A DNA stretch of 64,000 bases from Streptomyces sp. GS7 (GTDB lineage: Bacteria > Actinomycetota > Actinomycetes > Streptomycetales > Streptomycetaceae). A program made the position numbers and the translations under genes. Each line of letters begins with the position of its first letter. Within the stretch, counting starts at the first letter, position 1. Location of the stretch: contig NZ_CP047146.1 of the NCBI RefSeq assembly GCF_009834125.1, positions 186,001 to 250,000 on the forward strand. Reading direction: 5' to 3'. This document shows, in pieces, positions 10,398-18,717 of the stretch. The notes below the pieces were generated by a model, which saw nothing but the letters and a program-made list of their open reading frames with translations, was not told the origin of the DNA and did not search any database.

Positions 10398-11091
10398 CGA
10401 GCTCACCCCCGACCTCATCGGACGAATCCTGGACACTGTCGAGGGGGCCGCCGACCTGGCCGCGCAGGCCGTGCACCACACGCTTGCCCTCGATGGGCAC
10501 GAGCTCGACGTCCTCGGGCACATTGGGCTCGAAGCGTACCGAGCTACCGGCCGGGACGTGGAGGCGCTTGCCCCAGGCGGCGTCACGGACGAAGTCCAGG
10601 CCGGGGTTGGCTTCGAAGAAGTGGTAGTGGGAACCGACCTGGACGGGGCGGTCGCACGGGTTGTTCACGGTCAGGGCAGTGACCTCGCGGCCCTCGTTGA
10701 AGCACACAAGCTCGTCGGCCGGCTCCTTGTCGTTCTCGAAGTAGTCAACCTTGCCCGGGGAGACGAGCGGCTTGTCCTCCTCGCCCGCTTCGGGGAAGGG
10801 ATCGTGGATGGTGACCAGCTTCGTGCCGTCGGGGAACGTAGCCTCCACCTGCACGTTCTTGATCATCTCCGGGACGCCCTCCATGACCTCCTCCCGGGTC
10901 AGCAGCTTCTTCCCGGAGGACATGAGCTCGGCGACGGTTCTCCCCTCGCGAGCACCTTCAAGGACGTGGACGGTTAACAGCGCAATGACCTCGGGGTAGT
11001 TGAGTCGAATCCCCCGGGCGCGACGTTTCTCGGCGACATCCGCCGCCACATGGATCATCAGGCGCTCTTGTTCGTGTGGAGTCAGGTGCAT
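10390..11091 (-). CDS. ureAB: Fused urease gamma-beta subunit
   Basis: A 233-aa fusion of urease gamma (residues about 1-100: [57 protein letters not shown]) and beta (about 125-225: [29 protein letters not shown]-like [25 protein letters not shown]). Separate subunits are usual in enteric bacteria; gamma-beta fusion is known from Helicobacter and some actinomycetes. ATG at 11091. It is the first gene of the operon ureAB-ureC-ureF-ureG-ureD. The promoter should lie just above 11092. Confidence 0.95.
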   Translation of the reverse strand: MHLTPHEQERLMIHVAADVAEKRRARGIRLNYPEVIALLTVHVLEGAREGRTVAELMSSGKKLLTREEVMEGVPEMIKNVQVEATFPDGTKLVTIHDPFPEAGEEDKPLVSPGKVDYFENDKEPADELVCFNEGREVTALTVNNPCDRPVQVGSHYHFFEANPGLDFVRDAAWGKRLHVPAGSSVRFEPNVPEDVELVPIEGKRVVHGLRGQVGGPLDSVQDSSDEVGGELDD

Positions 11092-11229
11092 AGCCCTACC
11101 CTGCGTTCGCCCTGTCCAGGGCTCATGCTCTGGACATCGGAGCCGGGACCGGCCATGACCGTCGACAGCCCGGGGCGGGGCCTCCACGGCCTCACTCCCA
11201 CGCCGCGCGGCGCAGCACAGCTTCCTTGG

Positions 11230-11520
11230 CTACCCGGCCCCAACCCTCGTGACGACGAGCATGGGCACGCGGGCAGAGCCGAAAACACTCCGCTCCCAGA
11301 CCACGCCCGTATGAGTGAGCCGTAAGGATTCTTCCGAGAAAAGCGAGGAATTCAGCTGTACGGCTCGGCCGACCGCCCACTCAGTAGCGATGCCCTCCGA
11401 CAGATCTGCGTCGTGGAACACTGAACGTCCCTGCCGCACTGGCACCCCGGGTAGCCGTTGCCCCCTCTCAGGCTGCGGCTTGAAGATCCACAGGATTCTG
11501 CCGCCGTCCGGCTGCCCGTC
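11230..11520 (-). CDS. Possible small protein, unrecognised
   Basis: An open frame of 96 codons (from an ATG at 11520; the frame extends to 11553) upstream of the urease operon. The translation has a balanced composition unlike frame shadows in this genome: PDGGRILWIFKPQPERGQRL, FHDADLSEGIATEWAVGRAV, then SVFGSARVPMLVVTRVG. Its codons use A/T in third positions more than the neighbours, which could mean foreign origin or a decaying gene. I recognise no family. The rest of the gap (11092-11229 and 11521-11723) shows nothing. Confidence 0.35.
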   Translation of the reverse strand, partial: DGQPDGGRILWIFKPQPERGQRLPGVPVRQGRSVFHDADLSEGIATEWAVGRAVQLNSSLFSEESLRLTHTGVVWERSVFGSARVPMLVVTRVGAG

Positions 11521-11723
11521 CATCGGCAATCGCAGACAGTGGCTCAACGGCACCGGTGAGTCCTGCCCGCTTATGGGAACGACCGCGCAGTGTGTGCCCG
11601 GTTGGCGAGCAACACCTGCCGTCCGGCGCCCAGTCGGGTGAGCGGCTGGCGAGTGCTGCGTCTGCGCGTTGCCGGAGGGGCGAACATACCGGCAAGGGGT
11701 TCACCCACGGGAAAGGATGCGCC

Positions 11724-12314
11724 GTGCGCCGTGCATTGATCGTCGTCGATGTGCAGAAGGACTTCTGCGAGGGCGGCAGTGTTCCGGTGAAGGGCGGCGC
11801 GGACAGGGCCGCTGCCATCGCCGACCTGGTGCGACGCGCCGACGGGAGTTACGCCTACATCGTCGCGACCCGCGACCACCACATCGACCCGGGGGCCCAC
11901 TTCGCCGAGCACCCGGACTTCGAGAACTCCTTCCCCGTGCACTGCGTCGTCGGCAGCGAAGGAAGCGGGTTCCATCCGAACTTCGAGCCCGCCGCCACCT
12001 CCGGGTCCGTCGACGAGGTCTTCTACAAGGGGGCGCACTCCGCCTCGAAGAGCGGCTTCGAGGGCTCGACCCAGGACGGCACGTCACTGACCGACTGGCT
12101 GCGTGCCCGCGACGTCAGCGATCTCGACGTCGTCGGCATCGCCACCGACCACTGCGTGAAGGCCACCGCGCTGGACGGCGTACGAACGGGCTTCGCGGTA
12201 CGGGTCCTGCTCGACTACACCGCCGGCGTCGCCGCCGACACGACCAGTGCCGCGATCAACGAGCTGCGCCAGGCGGGTGTGGCGCTGAGCGGCGAGCCGG
12301 TCGTCCTGGCCTGA
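11724..12314 (+). CDS. pncA: Nicotinamidase / isochorismatase-fold amidase
   Basis: A 196-aa cysteine hydrolase converting nicotinamide to nicotinate in NAD salvage. The catalytic triad is visible: Asp9 (VVDVQKDF), Lys102 (VFYKGAH) and Cys144 (IATDHCVKATALD). The metal site reads ATRDHHIDPGAHF. The Ser/Gly loop SASKSGFEG is typical of nicotinamidases rather than isochorismatases. The GTG start at 11724 follows GAAAGGA. It is a single gene, convergent with the secY copy; no NAD genes are adjacent. Confidence 0.92.
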   Translation: MRRALIVVDVQKDFCEGGSVPVKGGADRAAAIADLVRRADGSYAYIVATRDHHIDPGAHFAEHPDFENSFPVHCVVGSEGSGFHPNFEPAATSGSVDEVFYKGAHSASKSGFEGSTQDGTSLTDWLRARDVSDLDVVGIATDHCVKATALDGVRTGFAVRVLLDYTAGVAADTTSAAINELRQAGVALSGEPVVLA

Positions 12315-12356
12315 CAGAACAACTGCCACTGCTGTCAGGCCGAGGACTTCGCCGCA

Positions 12357-12431
12357 GTCGAGCTGTCTGCCGGGGTACGCGGCCTGGGTCCCCCTGCCGG
12401 CCCCCGGGGGTCCGACGAGGACGATGCGCAT
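12357..12431 (-). pseudogene. Truncated adenylate kinase start (adk stub)
   Basis: Directly after the secY copy, with its ATG overlapping the secY stop, about 25 codons read MRIVLVGPPGAGRGTQA and then lose similarity and the frame's sense. That is the start of adenylate kinase with its P-loop (the Lys of GAGKGT is Arg here). In actinobacterial ribosomal-protein operons secY is followed by adk. So this segment looks like a copied secY-adk junction in which adk was cut off or decayed. It cannot encode a working kinase. Confidence 0.75.
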
Positions 12432-13738
12432 CAGCGGAGGAACCCTTCGTAGTTGCGCTGCTGAAGCTGGCTCTCGATCTGCTTCACGGTCTCCAGGCCC
12501 ACACTCACGATGATGAGGATGCTCGTCCCGCCGAACGGGAAGTTCTGGTTCGCGTGGAACAGCACCAACTCCATTGTCGGTACGAGCGCGATCAGCCCCA
12601 GATACAGCGAGCCGGGCCACGTGATCCGGTTGAGTACGTAGCTGAGGTACTCGGCCGTCGGGCGACCGGCCCGGATGCCCGGGACGAAGCCACCGTGCTT
12701 CTTCATGTTGTCGGCGACTTCTTCGGGGTTGAAGCTGATGGCCACGTAGAAGAAGGCGAAGAACACGATCAGCAAGACGTACGCGGCGAGGTAAACGGGG
12801 TGGTCTCCCTTGGTGAAGGTGGTGGCGATCCAGGTCGCCCATGCCGCCTTCGACCCGCTGAACTGTGCGATGAGCGTCGGGATGGAGAGCAGCGACGACG
12901 CGAAGATGACGGGAATCACGCCTGCCTGGTTGACCTTGAGCGGGATGTAGGTGGACGTACCGCCGTAGGACCGGCGCCCGATCATGCGCTTCGCGTACTG
13001 CACCGGGACGCGCCGCTGCGCCTGCTCGACGAAGACCACCAGGGCGACCATCGCCAGGCCCACCAGGATCACCGCGAAGAACTCGATCCAGCCGCCGGCG
13101 AGCTTGCCGGTGAGCTTGACCTGCCACAGCGCGCCCGGGAAGCGGGCGGCGATCGAGATGAACATCAGGATCGACATGCCGTTGCCGATGCCGCGGGCGG
13201 TGACCAGCTCACCGAGCCACATGGTCAGGCAGGTGCCGGCGGTCATCGTGATCACCATCGTGATGGTGGTGAAGACCGAGTCGTTGGGCACGATCTGGCG
13301 CGTGCAGCCCTGGAAGAGCGAACCGGCGCGGGCGGCGGTCACCAGGGCGGTGCCCTCCAGAGCGGCGAGCGCCACGGTCAGGTAGCGGGTGTACTGGGTG
13401 ATCTTCCCCTGCCCGGACTGGCCCTCCTTCTTGAGGGCCTCCAGCCTTGGGATCACGACGGTCAGCAGCTGGAGGATGATGCTCGCCGTGATGTACGGCA
13501 TGATCCCCAGCGCGAAGATCGTGATCTGCAGCAGCGCTCCACCGCTGAACATGTTCACCAGGCCGAACAACCCGCTGCTGGCGTGGGTCCGCTGCATGCA
13601 GAACTCGACGTTCGCGTAGTTGACCCCGGGGACCGGGATGTGCACTCCGATCCGGTAGAGCACGACGATGCCCAACGTGAACAGCAGCTTCTTGCGCAGG
13701 TCGGGCGTCTTGAACGCTCGGGCGAACGCGGTGAGCAC
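12431..13738 (-). CDS. secY: Preprotein translocase SecY, second copy
   Basis: A 435-aa SecY channel subunit with the usual ten membrane helices. Family phrases: AFARAFKTPDLRKKLLFTLG, YRIGVHIPVPGVNY, the plug-region sequence LFGLVNMFSGGALLQITIFA, YITASIILQLLTVVIPRLE, and RVPVQYAKRMIGRRSYGGTS. GTG at 13738 follows a strong GGAGG-type site. Full length and intact, but it is not in a ribosomal operon: neighbours are nicotinamidase and an ECF sigma gene. With the adk stub behind it, it looks like a duplicated secY, probably a secondary SecY. Whether the strain also has the ribosomal-operon copy cannot be seen here. Confidence 0.93.
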   Translation of the reverse strand: MLTAFARAFKTPDLRKKLLFTLGIVVLYRIGVHIPVPGVNYANVEFCMQRTHASSGLFGLVNMFSGGALLQITIFALGIMPYITASIILQLLTVVIPRLEALKKEGQSGQGKITQYTRYLTVALAALEGTALVTAARAGSLFQGCTRQIVPNDSVFTTITMVITMTAGTCLTMWLGELVTARGIGNGMSILMFISIAARFPGALWQVKLTGKLAGGWIEFFAVILVGLAMVALVVFVEQAQRRVPVQYAKRMIGRRSYGGTSTYIPLKVNQAGVIPVIFASSLLSIPTLIAQFSGSKAAWATWIATTFTKGDHPVYLAAYVLLIVFFAFFYVAISFNPEEVADNMKKHGGFVPGIRAGRPTAEYLSYVLNRITWPGSLYLGLIALVPTMELVLFHANQNFPFGGTSILIIVSVGLETVKQIESQLQQRNYEGFLR

Positions 13739-13987
13739 GGTGCCTCCTGCGCCTCCCGCCACTTTCAGGGCAGGGAGGCGACGGTCTTGAGGATCGACGA
13801 ATACGTAGCGGCTGTACGGCGCGGAGCTCGCCCGCACGGCGGGTTCCGAGGCAGGGGCCCGTGGCCGACGTGGTTGCCCAGGGTGCGGTGCGCGCGCAGA
13901 CGAAGTCGCCGTCTCCCTCTCGCCCAGGTGTCCGGACACTGGGCTTCCGTACACACCTGTCGGGACCGCTTGAACGCGGCCAGGGCG

Positions 13988-14497
13988 CTACCTGGCGGTC
14001 GAGGTTCGTGTCGGCGTCGGAACCGGCTCGGCGGTTGAGCGACGGTACGGCATCGGCCCCGGACCGGTAGTTGAGGCACAGGTCGGCATCGGAACCGGCC
14101 TGGGGGGTGATGTGCGGGTGGGCATCGGAGGCTCGGGGGGCGAGGGGCGATACGGCATCGGCACCGGCCGGGTGGTTGACGTGCAGTTCGGCATCGGCGC
14201 CTGGGTGGCAGTGGGCGCGGGGCGGGGCGTCGACGGCATCGGGACCGACTCGGCGGGGGTGCCGGGGCGGTGCTGAGGGCCGGTGGGGCCGTCCTGGGCG
14301 AAGGAGTTGGGCATGACCATCAGTCCGACTCCGAGTCCGGCAACGGTCAGCACGGATCCGGTGGCCGCCCAGGCCGCTCGCGCACGCCGGCGTGCGCGCA
14401 CGCCGGCGTGCAGTCGGTCTCGGTGCCGGTCCTCATAGAGCGTGTCCTCCTGGCTGTCGCGCATCATCCGCGCCAGCTCCTGCTCGAAGTGATCCAT
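13988..14497 (-). CDS. Membrane partner of the ECF sigma factor, proline-rich tail
   Basis: A 169-aa single-pass protein. Residues 1-45 are cytoplasmic and charged (FEQELARMMRDSQEDT), with an Arg-rich stretch (RARRRARAAWA) before one membrane helix (about 47-63, GSVLTVAGLGVGLMVM). The last 100 residues are a Pro/Thr/Ser repeat with recurring PVPMP, PMPYR and PTRTS units. It follows the sigma gene by 10 bases, so it is likely its anti-sigma or accessory factor, though no zinc-finger (HxxxCxxC) is seen. The repeats are visible in the DNA as recurrent GGCATCGG blocks. Its C-terminal repeat could span the wall. Confidence 0.7.
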   Translation of the reverse strand: MDHFEQELARMMRDSQEDTLYEDRHRDRLHAGVRARRRARAAWAATGSVLTVAGLGVGLMVMPNSFAQDGPTGPQHRPGTPAESVPMPSTPRPAPTATQAPMPNCTSTTRPVPMPYRPSPPEPPMPTRTSPPRPVPMPTCASTTGPGPMPYRRSTAEPVPTPTRTSTAR

Positions 14498-14507
14498 GGC
14501 TCCCTCT

Positions 14508-15011
14508 TCACTCCACCGGCTCTGCCTCAGCCAGAAGCTGACGCAGTCGTGCAACGCCGCGTGCCGTCAGTGAACGGGCGGTACCCACCGGACAGCCCAG
14601 CACCTCCGCGACATCCCGCTCGGGCAGGTCCTGGTAGTAGCGCAGCACCACCGCGGCCCGCTGCCGCGCCGGCAGCAACGCCAACACGGCCTCCAGCCGG
14701 GTCTGTTCGTCCACGGCAGCGGTCTCGTCTGCCACCTCGGGCGGGTCGGGCAGCTGGTCCACAGGGTGCTCGCCCCACCAGCGACGCCGTGCCGAGCGAG
14801 CCGCAGCACGGGCCAGGACCCTGCGCACATACGCCTCGGGCGCCTGCTCGGCCACCTTCGGCCAGGCAAACCACAGTTTGACGAGCGCTTCCTGCAGCAG
14901 GTCCTCGGCCCGGTGCCGGTCTCCACCGGTGAACAGCCGCGCCAGGTGAAGCAACGCCGACCACCGAGCCGCCACGAACCGGTCGAACTCGTCGGCCCGC
15001 AACTGCCCCAT
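14508..15011 (-). CDS. ECF sigma factor, SigE-like family
   Basis: A 167-aa group IV sigma factor of the actinobacterial SigE-like (SACE/ECF) type. Region 2 is seen as FDRFVAARWSALLHLARLFT and RAEDLLQEALVKLWFAWPKV; region 4 as LPARQRAAVVLRYYQDLPER followed by the HTH DVAEVLGCPVGTARSLTARG. ATG at 15011. The linker is short and there is no C-terminal extension. The membrane protein gene follows on the same strand, the standard sigma/anti-sigma arrangement. The promoter should lie above 15012. Confidence 0.92.
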   Translation of the reverse strand: MGQLRADEFDRFVAARWSALLHLARLFTGGDRHRAEDLLQEALVKLWFAWPKVAEQAPEAYVRRVLARAAARSARRRWWGEHPVDQLPDPPEVADETAAVDEQTRLEAVLALLPARQRAAVVLRYYQDLPERDVAEVLGCPVGTARSLTARGVARLRQLLAEAEPVE

Positions 15012-15876
15012 CAGCGTCCCCCCTCACCTCAACACGCCCCTACACCCTCAATAAAGGCACTGGCCCCTGCCCCGCTATGCACTCCCGGCAAGTGACCTGG
15101 CTCACGCATGTCGTCCTGGCCGTGCCCACGGCGCGAGTTGCCTGGGGCGGCGGCAGGCCAGACAGGATGTCTGCGGGTGGTGGACGAGTCGGTCCGAATG
15201 CCTGCGGGCACAAGGAGAGGGTGTTCAGGACCGGTTTGTGACGACCGACCCTGAACACCCTCGTGGCCGCACTCTATTGAGGACCGGTGATGAGTGGGCC
15301 GACTTGGCGAGGCTGCCTGGTCGGCAGCCGAGGCTCAGTCACGCACGCGGAACCGCTGTGCCCGGCCGTGATGAAGGCACTGCTCGGGGCACCCCACCCC
15401 GGCGACCGGCGTCGTAGCCAGTCCGGGAACGCCAGTCCGGCCCCAGAGCCTCTACCAGGAACAACTCGCCGAGTCCTGTACCGCCAGCGCCCGGAGCGGG
15501 GGTGCGCGCCAGGGCACGGGTGTCGCACGGCACCCCGGCGGTTGGGACAACACCGGGCCCGGATAAGTGATCTGGGCCCGGTGGCGGCCTTCCTCGAAGG
15601 CACCCCTGGGGGCGGAAGCACGCGGGAGGCGGATGGCGCGACCATCAGCTCCGCTTCGTGTCTGCGAATGTGCACACCCATAGGGAGTGGGTGACACAGG
15701 CCACGAAAAGCGCGTCTCGCGATGCGAGATAACTCGGTCTGGGTGGGGCGCTGTTCACGCGTCGACGACCCATTGGGCGGGCCGTTCAGGCGAGTTGGGG
15801 CACGCGGAGGACACGCCGCCTCGCGACAGGTCCAGGCAACAAACAAGGCCCAGGTCTCCGACCTGGGCCTTCGCTA
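15012..15876. other. Gene-free DNA left of the accretion
   Basis: No convincing gene. Visible structures: a perfect 13-bp hairpin (arms 15217-15229 and 15250-15262, 20-base loop), a palindrome at 15715-15729, and from about 15790 a stretch similar to the DNA left of the second tRNA copy (21190-21236), including GAGTTGGGG and AGGTCCAG. This suggests that remains of a further element may extend left of the first tRNA copy. Confidence 0.5.
15715..15729. promoter_or_regulatory. Palindrome TCTCGC-N3-GCGAGA
   Basis: Perfect 6-bp inverted repeat with spacer GAT. A weaker relative (GCGTCTCGCTATTTGAGA) sits near 42704-42721, left of the intact tRNA, within a longer similar context (GTGAC, then AAAA, then GCGTCTCGC). 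It looks like a protein-binding site, but no adjacent gene is evident. Confidence 0.45.
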
Positions 15877-15920
15877 TGGAGCGGGTGACGGGAATCGAAC
15901 CCGCGCTCTGAGCTTGGGAA
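15877..15920 (-). repeat. Partial tRNA-Gly copy, leftmost attachment site
   Basis: Identical over 44 nt to the 3' part of the intact tRNA (CCA end, acceptor 3' strand, T arm, anticodon loop). Identity stops in the anticodon stem, where TCAACGG replaces the tRNA sequence. A variant of the tRNA's terminator hairpin accompanies it at about 15847-15870, but with different loop and flank bases. It is probably the original chromosomal 3' end displaced by integration. Confidence 0.85.
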
Positions 15921-16558
15921 TCAACGGGATCTTAGGGGGCAACGGCGCTCTGAACTGCGACTATTTGGGTGCCGGGCCTTGCTGGAGGCGGTCAGTTTCG
16001 ACCGCTGTTGACCCTGGTGTACCGCGCTAAAGGGCTGGGATGGGGCTGGCTGCCGATGGTGTGGGGGCGGAGGTGGCTTGTGCGGGCTTGGCTCGGGTGC
16101 GGAGAGGCGCAGTGGGTCGGTGCCGGCAATGAGGTGTGCACGCGCGAATGCGGCCGGCTACTGGATTAAAAGTCCCGACGGACACGTGACCGACGGTCCT
16201 ACGCAGTCGGCCACAGTCCACTCATGCCAGGCCGGAGGACATCTGGCTGGCGTCGGGTCCACCGCCAGCCAGTCTGTGCCACGTCGTCCGCTCACGCATC
16301 GCTCACGCATGGCGGACGGCTGACCAGCCGTTTGAGGCGGTTGCCCGCGAATAGGCATCGCACCTTTGGTAGCGGCGGCCACTCGATCCGTGTTGCCAAC
16401 GGCCCCGGCGTACACCCGCCGGGGCCGCACTTTCATATCGTTGCACGTGAGAGTGCGCAGACCCACCTTTCATGCTATGCGTGAGGCACTTTTACGGCAT
16501 AAGGGCGATTACGTGGCAATGGGGTGGCTCGGCTCCCGGAAGCGGCCTTCGTGTCGCG
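15921..16558. other. Gene-free stretch with a terminator-like hairpin
   Basis: No gene recognised. A 10-bp GC hairpin (arms 16401-16410 and 16417-16426, 6-base loop) is followed on the plus strand by a T-containing run and could end transcription from either side, including that of the winged-helix gene at 16559-16831. Confidence 0.45.
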
Positions 16559-16831
16559 TCAGCCCCGTTCCTCCTCTTCGGCTTCCAGGAGCCGGATTCC
16601 CTGGTGCGTCAGCGTGACCATCACGGGGGTGTTTCCCTGTGCCCAGTCGACGGTGACCAGCCCTTCGCCCACCAGGTATGCGCAGGCGGCGGCCAGGTCC
16701 TGCTCGGGGATCTGAAGATCGTCGCGCAGCTTCGCCCCGGTGACGCCGAGGAATCGATTGCCTTCCGTGGTCTCGTACAGAGCCTTCATGATCGTCTCGC
16801 GGTAGTGCTTCCGCTCGTGCAGTGTTGCCAT
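16559..16831 (-). CDS. Small winged-helix-like protein (copy 1)
   Basis: A 90-aa protein whose pattern suggests a winged helix: helix YRETIMKALYETTEGN, then LGVTGAKLRDDLQIPEQDLA, a recognition-like helix AACAYLVGEGLVTVDW, a beta-wing NTPVMVTLTHQGIRLLEAEE. About 75% of residues match the copy at 24641-24913, so it is a family kept in both integrated segments. ATG at 16831. It may be a small DNA-binding regulator; no function is known to me. It lies upstream in orientation of nothing obvious and downstream of the 16923-17183 gene. Confidence 0.75.
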   Translation of the reverse strand: MATLHERKHYRETIMKALYETTEGNRFLGVTGAKLRDDLQIPEQDLAAACAYLVGEGLVTVDWAQGNTPVMVTLTHQGIRLLEAEEEERG

Positions 16832-16922
16832 GATTGCCGCTCACTCGTGCCGGGCACCGACTCGGCGCCTGTGGGCCAGGCGCGGTGGTAAGCCTGCCCC
16901 ACCGCCCTTGCGGGCCCTCGCT

Positions 16923-17183
16923 TCAGATTTCGTCTGTCTGTGTGCGGGCGTCCCCGGAGGATCGACTGGATACCAGCCAGGGCTGCGCCGGCTCTGGCCT
17001 GTGGGTGGTGTCGACGGTGAGGTGGAGGCGGGTTCCGCCTGAGTCGTCGACGGGGTAGCTGCGCTGTTCGGTGGCGGCGAAGCGACGACGGAGGGCGTCT
17101 GCGACCTGACGGGCGGCTTCGGGGGACGCGGCGACGATGCGTACGTCGGCGCGCCCCGCTGAAGGGTGTTCTGGCGACTTCAT
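16923..17183 (-). CDS. Small conserved-looking protein, unknown
   Basis: About 86 aa: MKSPEHPSAGRADVRIVAAS, then PEAARQVADALRRRFAATEQ, RSYPVDDSGGTRLHLTVDTT and a polar end. The alternation of strand-helix-strand resembles small ferredoxin-like folds. Three in-frame ATGs occur 15 bases apart (17213, 17198, 17183) because a 10-base unit ATGAGCGAGG is repeated; each of the last two has a GAGG 5-8 bases upstream. I give the innermost; translation could start at any. It lies between a DUF5994 gene and the winged-helix gene on the same strand, likely one transcript. Confidence 0.6.
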   Translation of the reverse strand: MKSPEHPSAGRADVRIVAASPEAARQVADALRRRFAATEQRSYPVDDSGGTRLHLTVDTTHRPEPAQPWLVSSRSSGDARTQTDEI

Positions 17184-17293
17184 GCTGACCTCGCTCATGG
17201 GGACCTCGCTCATTGAGGGCGACAGGAGGACGTGTCGGTGGGTGTGATGCCGTCGCGTCACACCCACCGCCCCCAGTCAGAAACAGGTCGGTG

Positions 17294-17827
17294 TCATCCG
17301 CGGCCCCCGTTTGCCGAGACGGCTCCGCCGTCGGTCTCCCAGTCTTCTTCCCGCCACAGCTCCTCCTGTGCGTCATGGGTGGTGTGCTCGCTCGTCATGA
17401 GGGCGCTGGCGGTCAGCAGGCCGCCGGAGGTGGCTGCGGCGGACATCAGCCGGGCGGCGGCGGCCGGATGGGTCTCCGGCGGGATCACCAGCAGGTCCCA
17501 GCGGCCCGCGGTGTAGGAGAGGAGGATCAGCTTGTTCGGATCCTGCTCTTCCGCGAACCAGCCCACGTGCACCGTGTGCCCGGCCACCGGCACCTTGCGC
17601 GGCACCACGGGCCAGTAGGTCGGGTTCACCGTGACATGAGTGATCCGGCCCCAGCGCGCGTCCAACATCGCTATCAGAGCGGGAAGTTCACGGAAGAGGT
17701 CGCGAGAGCGAGGCCACCAGGCACCGTCCAGAAGACCCGGAGGCGATCCTGCCGGAGTGAAGGAGAGGCGGACCGGTGGCGAAGGTGCGCGCTCGCTGAT
17801 GATGACGCGGTCGATGGTCGCGGTCAT
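17294..17827 (-). CDS. DUF5994 family protein (copy A)
   Basis: A 177-aa protein of the actinobacterial DUF5994 family, recognised by the hallmark LLDGAWWPRSRDLFRELP and by WGRITHVTVNPTYWP, VGWFAEEQDPNKLILLSYTA and WDLLVIPPETHPAAAARLMS. Function unknown; family members are small cytoplasmic proteins, often in several copies in Streptomyces. ATG at 17827. Copies at 18105-18635 and 23232-23822 are in the same accretion, the latter being the closest relative. A hairpin at 17891-17910 lies in its leader. Confidence 0.88.
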   Translation of the reverse strand: MTATIDRVIISERAPSPPVRLSFTPAGSPPGLLDGAWWPRSRDLFRELPALIAMLDARWGRITHVTVNPTYWPVVPRKVPVAGHTVHVGWFAEEQDPNKLILLSYTAGRWDLLVIPPETHPAAAARLMSAAATSGGLLTASALMTSEHTTHDAQEELWREEDWETDGGAVSANGGRG

Positions 17828-17890
17828 GGCGCGGACCTGTCCCCGGGGCTCGTCGTCGAACGTCCCGGTGTTGTTGCTCGCCGGAAACGA

Positions 17891-17910
17891 CACCGGCGTG
17901 GGAGCCGGTG
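17891..17910 (-). promoter_or_regulatory. Leader hairpin upstream of DUF5994 copy A
   Basis: Inverted repeat CACCGGC-N6-GCCGGTG, 64 bases above the DUF5994 start. The same block, with paired base changes, precedes copy C (23885-23904), inside a longer conserved leader (both contain AAACGACAC and TGGGAGC). It could be an RNA hairpin or a protein operator. Confidence 0.5.
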
Positions 17911-18104
17911 TGCAAAATACTCCCGGTCTCTTCACCCTACTCCGGCCAAGGCCGTCCGTGACGGTGTACGTGAGCAGGAACTTTCCCGGCGAACGCGGAT
18001 CCGGCGCCGTCACCGCGGGGTGCGCCCGTGCCCCGGCACGCGGAGTACGGTGAAGTGAGGAGGTCGCCTCGCCGGGCGGACGCACCGCGCTGGAAGGCGG
18101 GCGA

Positions 18105-18635
18105 ATGCACATGGCCGACTCCGACACTCCCGGCGTCCCGCAGCTTCTGCCGGACGCGGTGCACCACGCCGTCAGGTCCGGGACGGCCCTGTTGAGGCTG
18201 GCGACCACGCAAACCCGCGAGCAGGTTCTCGACGGCGCGTGGTGGCCGCGTTCCCGCGACATCGGCGCCGAGCTCCCCAGCCTGATCGCCGCGCTGACCG
18301 AGCACCTCGGACCCGTCCTGCGCGTCGGCCTCGACGCCGGCGCCTGGGAAGAACTACCGACCCGCCTGATCATCGACGACCGGGTCGTGCACATCGACTC
18401 CTTCCCGGTCGGCGACGACACCGTCCTCATCACCCGAGGCGACCAGGACTACTTCTCCCTGCTCGTGGTCCCGCCGCACGCGACACCTGAAGCCGCCCGC
18501 TCCGCCATGGCCAGGGCCGTCCAGGCCGGCAACCTCACCCAGGCCGAGCAGATCCTCATCGACACCGGCACCCATCGGCCATACCCGGTTCCCGCGGAAG
18601 AGCCTCGGACGGGCCGTGAACCCGGCGAGCGGTGA
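18105..18635 (+). CDS. DUF5994 family protein (copy B)
   Basis: A 176-aa DUF5994 protein, divergent from copy A. It keeps VLDGAWWPRSRDIGAELPSL and the later block YFSLLVVPPHATPEAARSAM, but the middle is different (LGPVLRVGLDAGAWEELPTR), so it is a distant paralogue. ATG at 18105, with a second ATG two codons on. It shares a 277-base divergent promoter region with copy A and precedes the transporter by 82 bases on the same strand. Function unknown. Confidence 0.85.
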   Translation: MHMADSDTPGVPQLLPDAVHHAVRSGTALLRLATTQTREQVLDGAWWPRSRDIGAELPSLIAALTEHLGPVLRVGLDAGAWEELPTRLIIDDRVVHIDSFPVGDDTVLITRGDQDYFSLLVVPPHATPEAARSAMARAVQAGNLTQAEQILIDTGTHRPYPVPAEEPRTGREPGER

Positions 18636-18717
18636 GGTAGCCGTCGAGGCTTCGACGCTCCTTTGACGACAGGGACGCAGGTCGCCTCGAAGGTGCGGTT
18701 CCGACGGGCACCAATAG

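Noticed and set aside
13988..14270. Regular short repeats suggesting a CRISPR-like array
   Set aside because: The repeats are imperfect, without uniform spacers, and keep the reading frame of a Pro/Thr/Ser tail.
15274..15846. 190-codon frame in the gap left of the first tRNA copy
   Set aside because: Arg/Pro/Ser-rich translation without any domain; it crosses repeat DNA near the attachment site.
18636..18717. Possible c-di-AMP (ydaO) riboswitch ahead of the KimA-like gene
   Set aside because: The gap is only 82 bases, too short for this riboswitch, and no matching motif was found.
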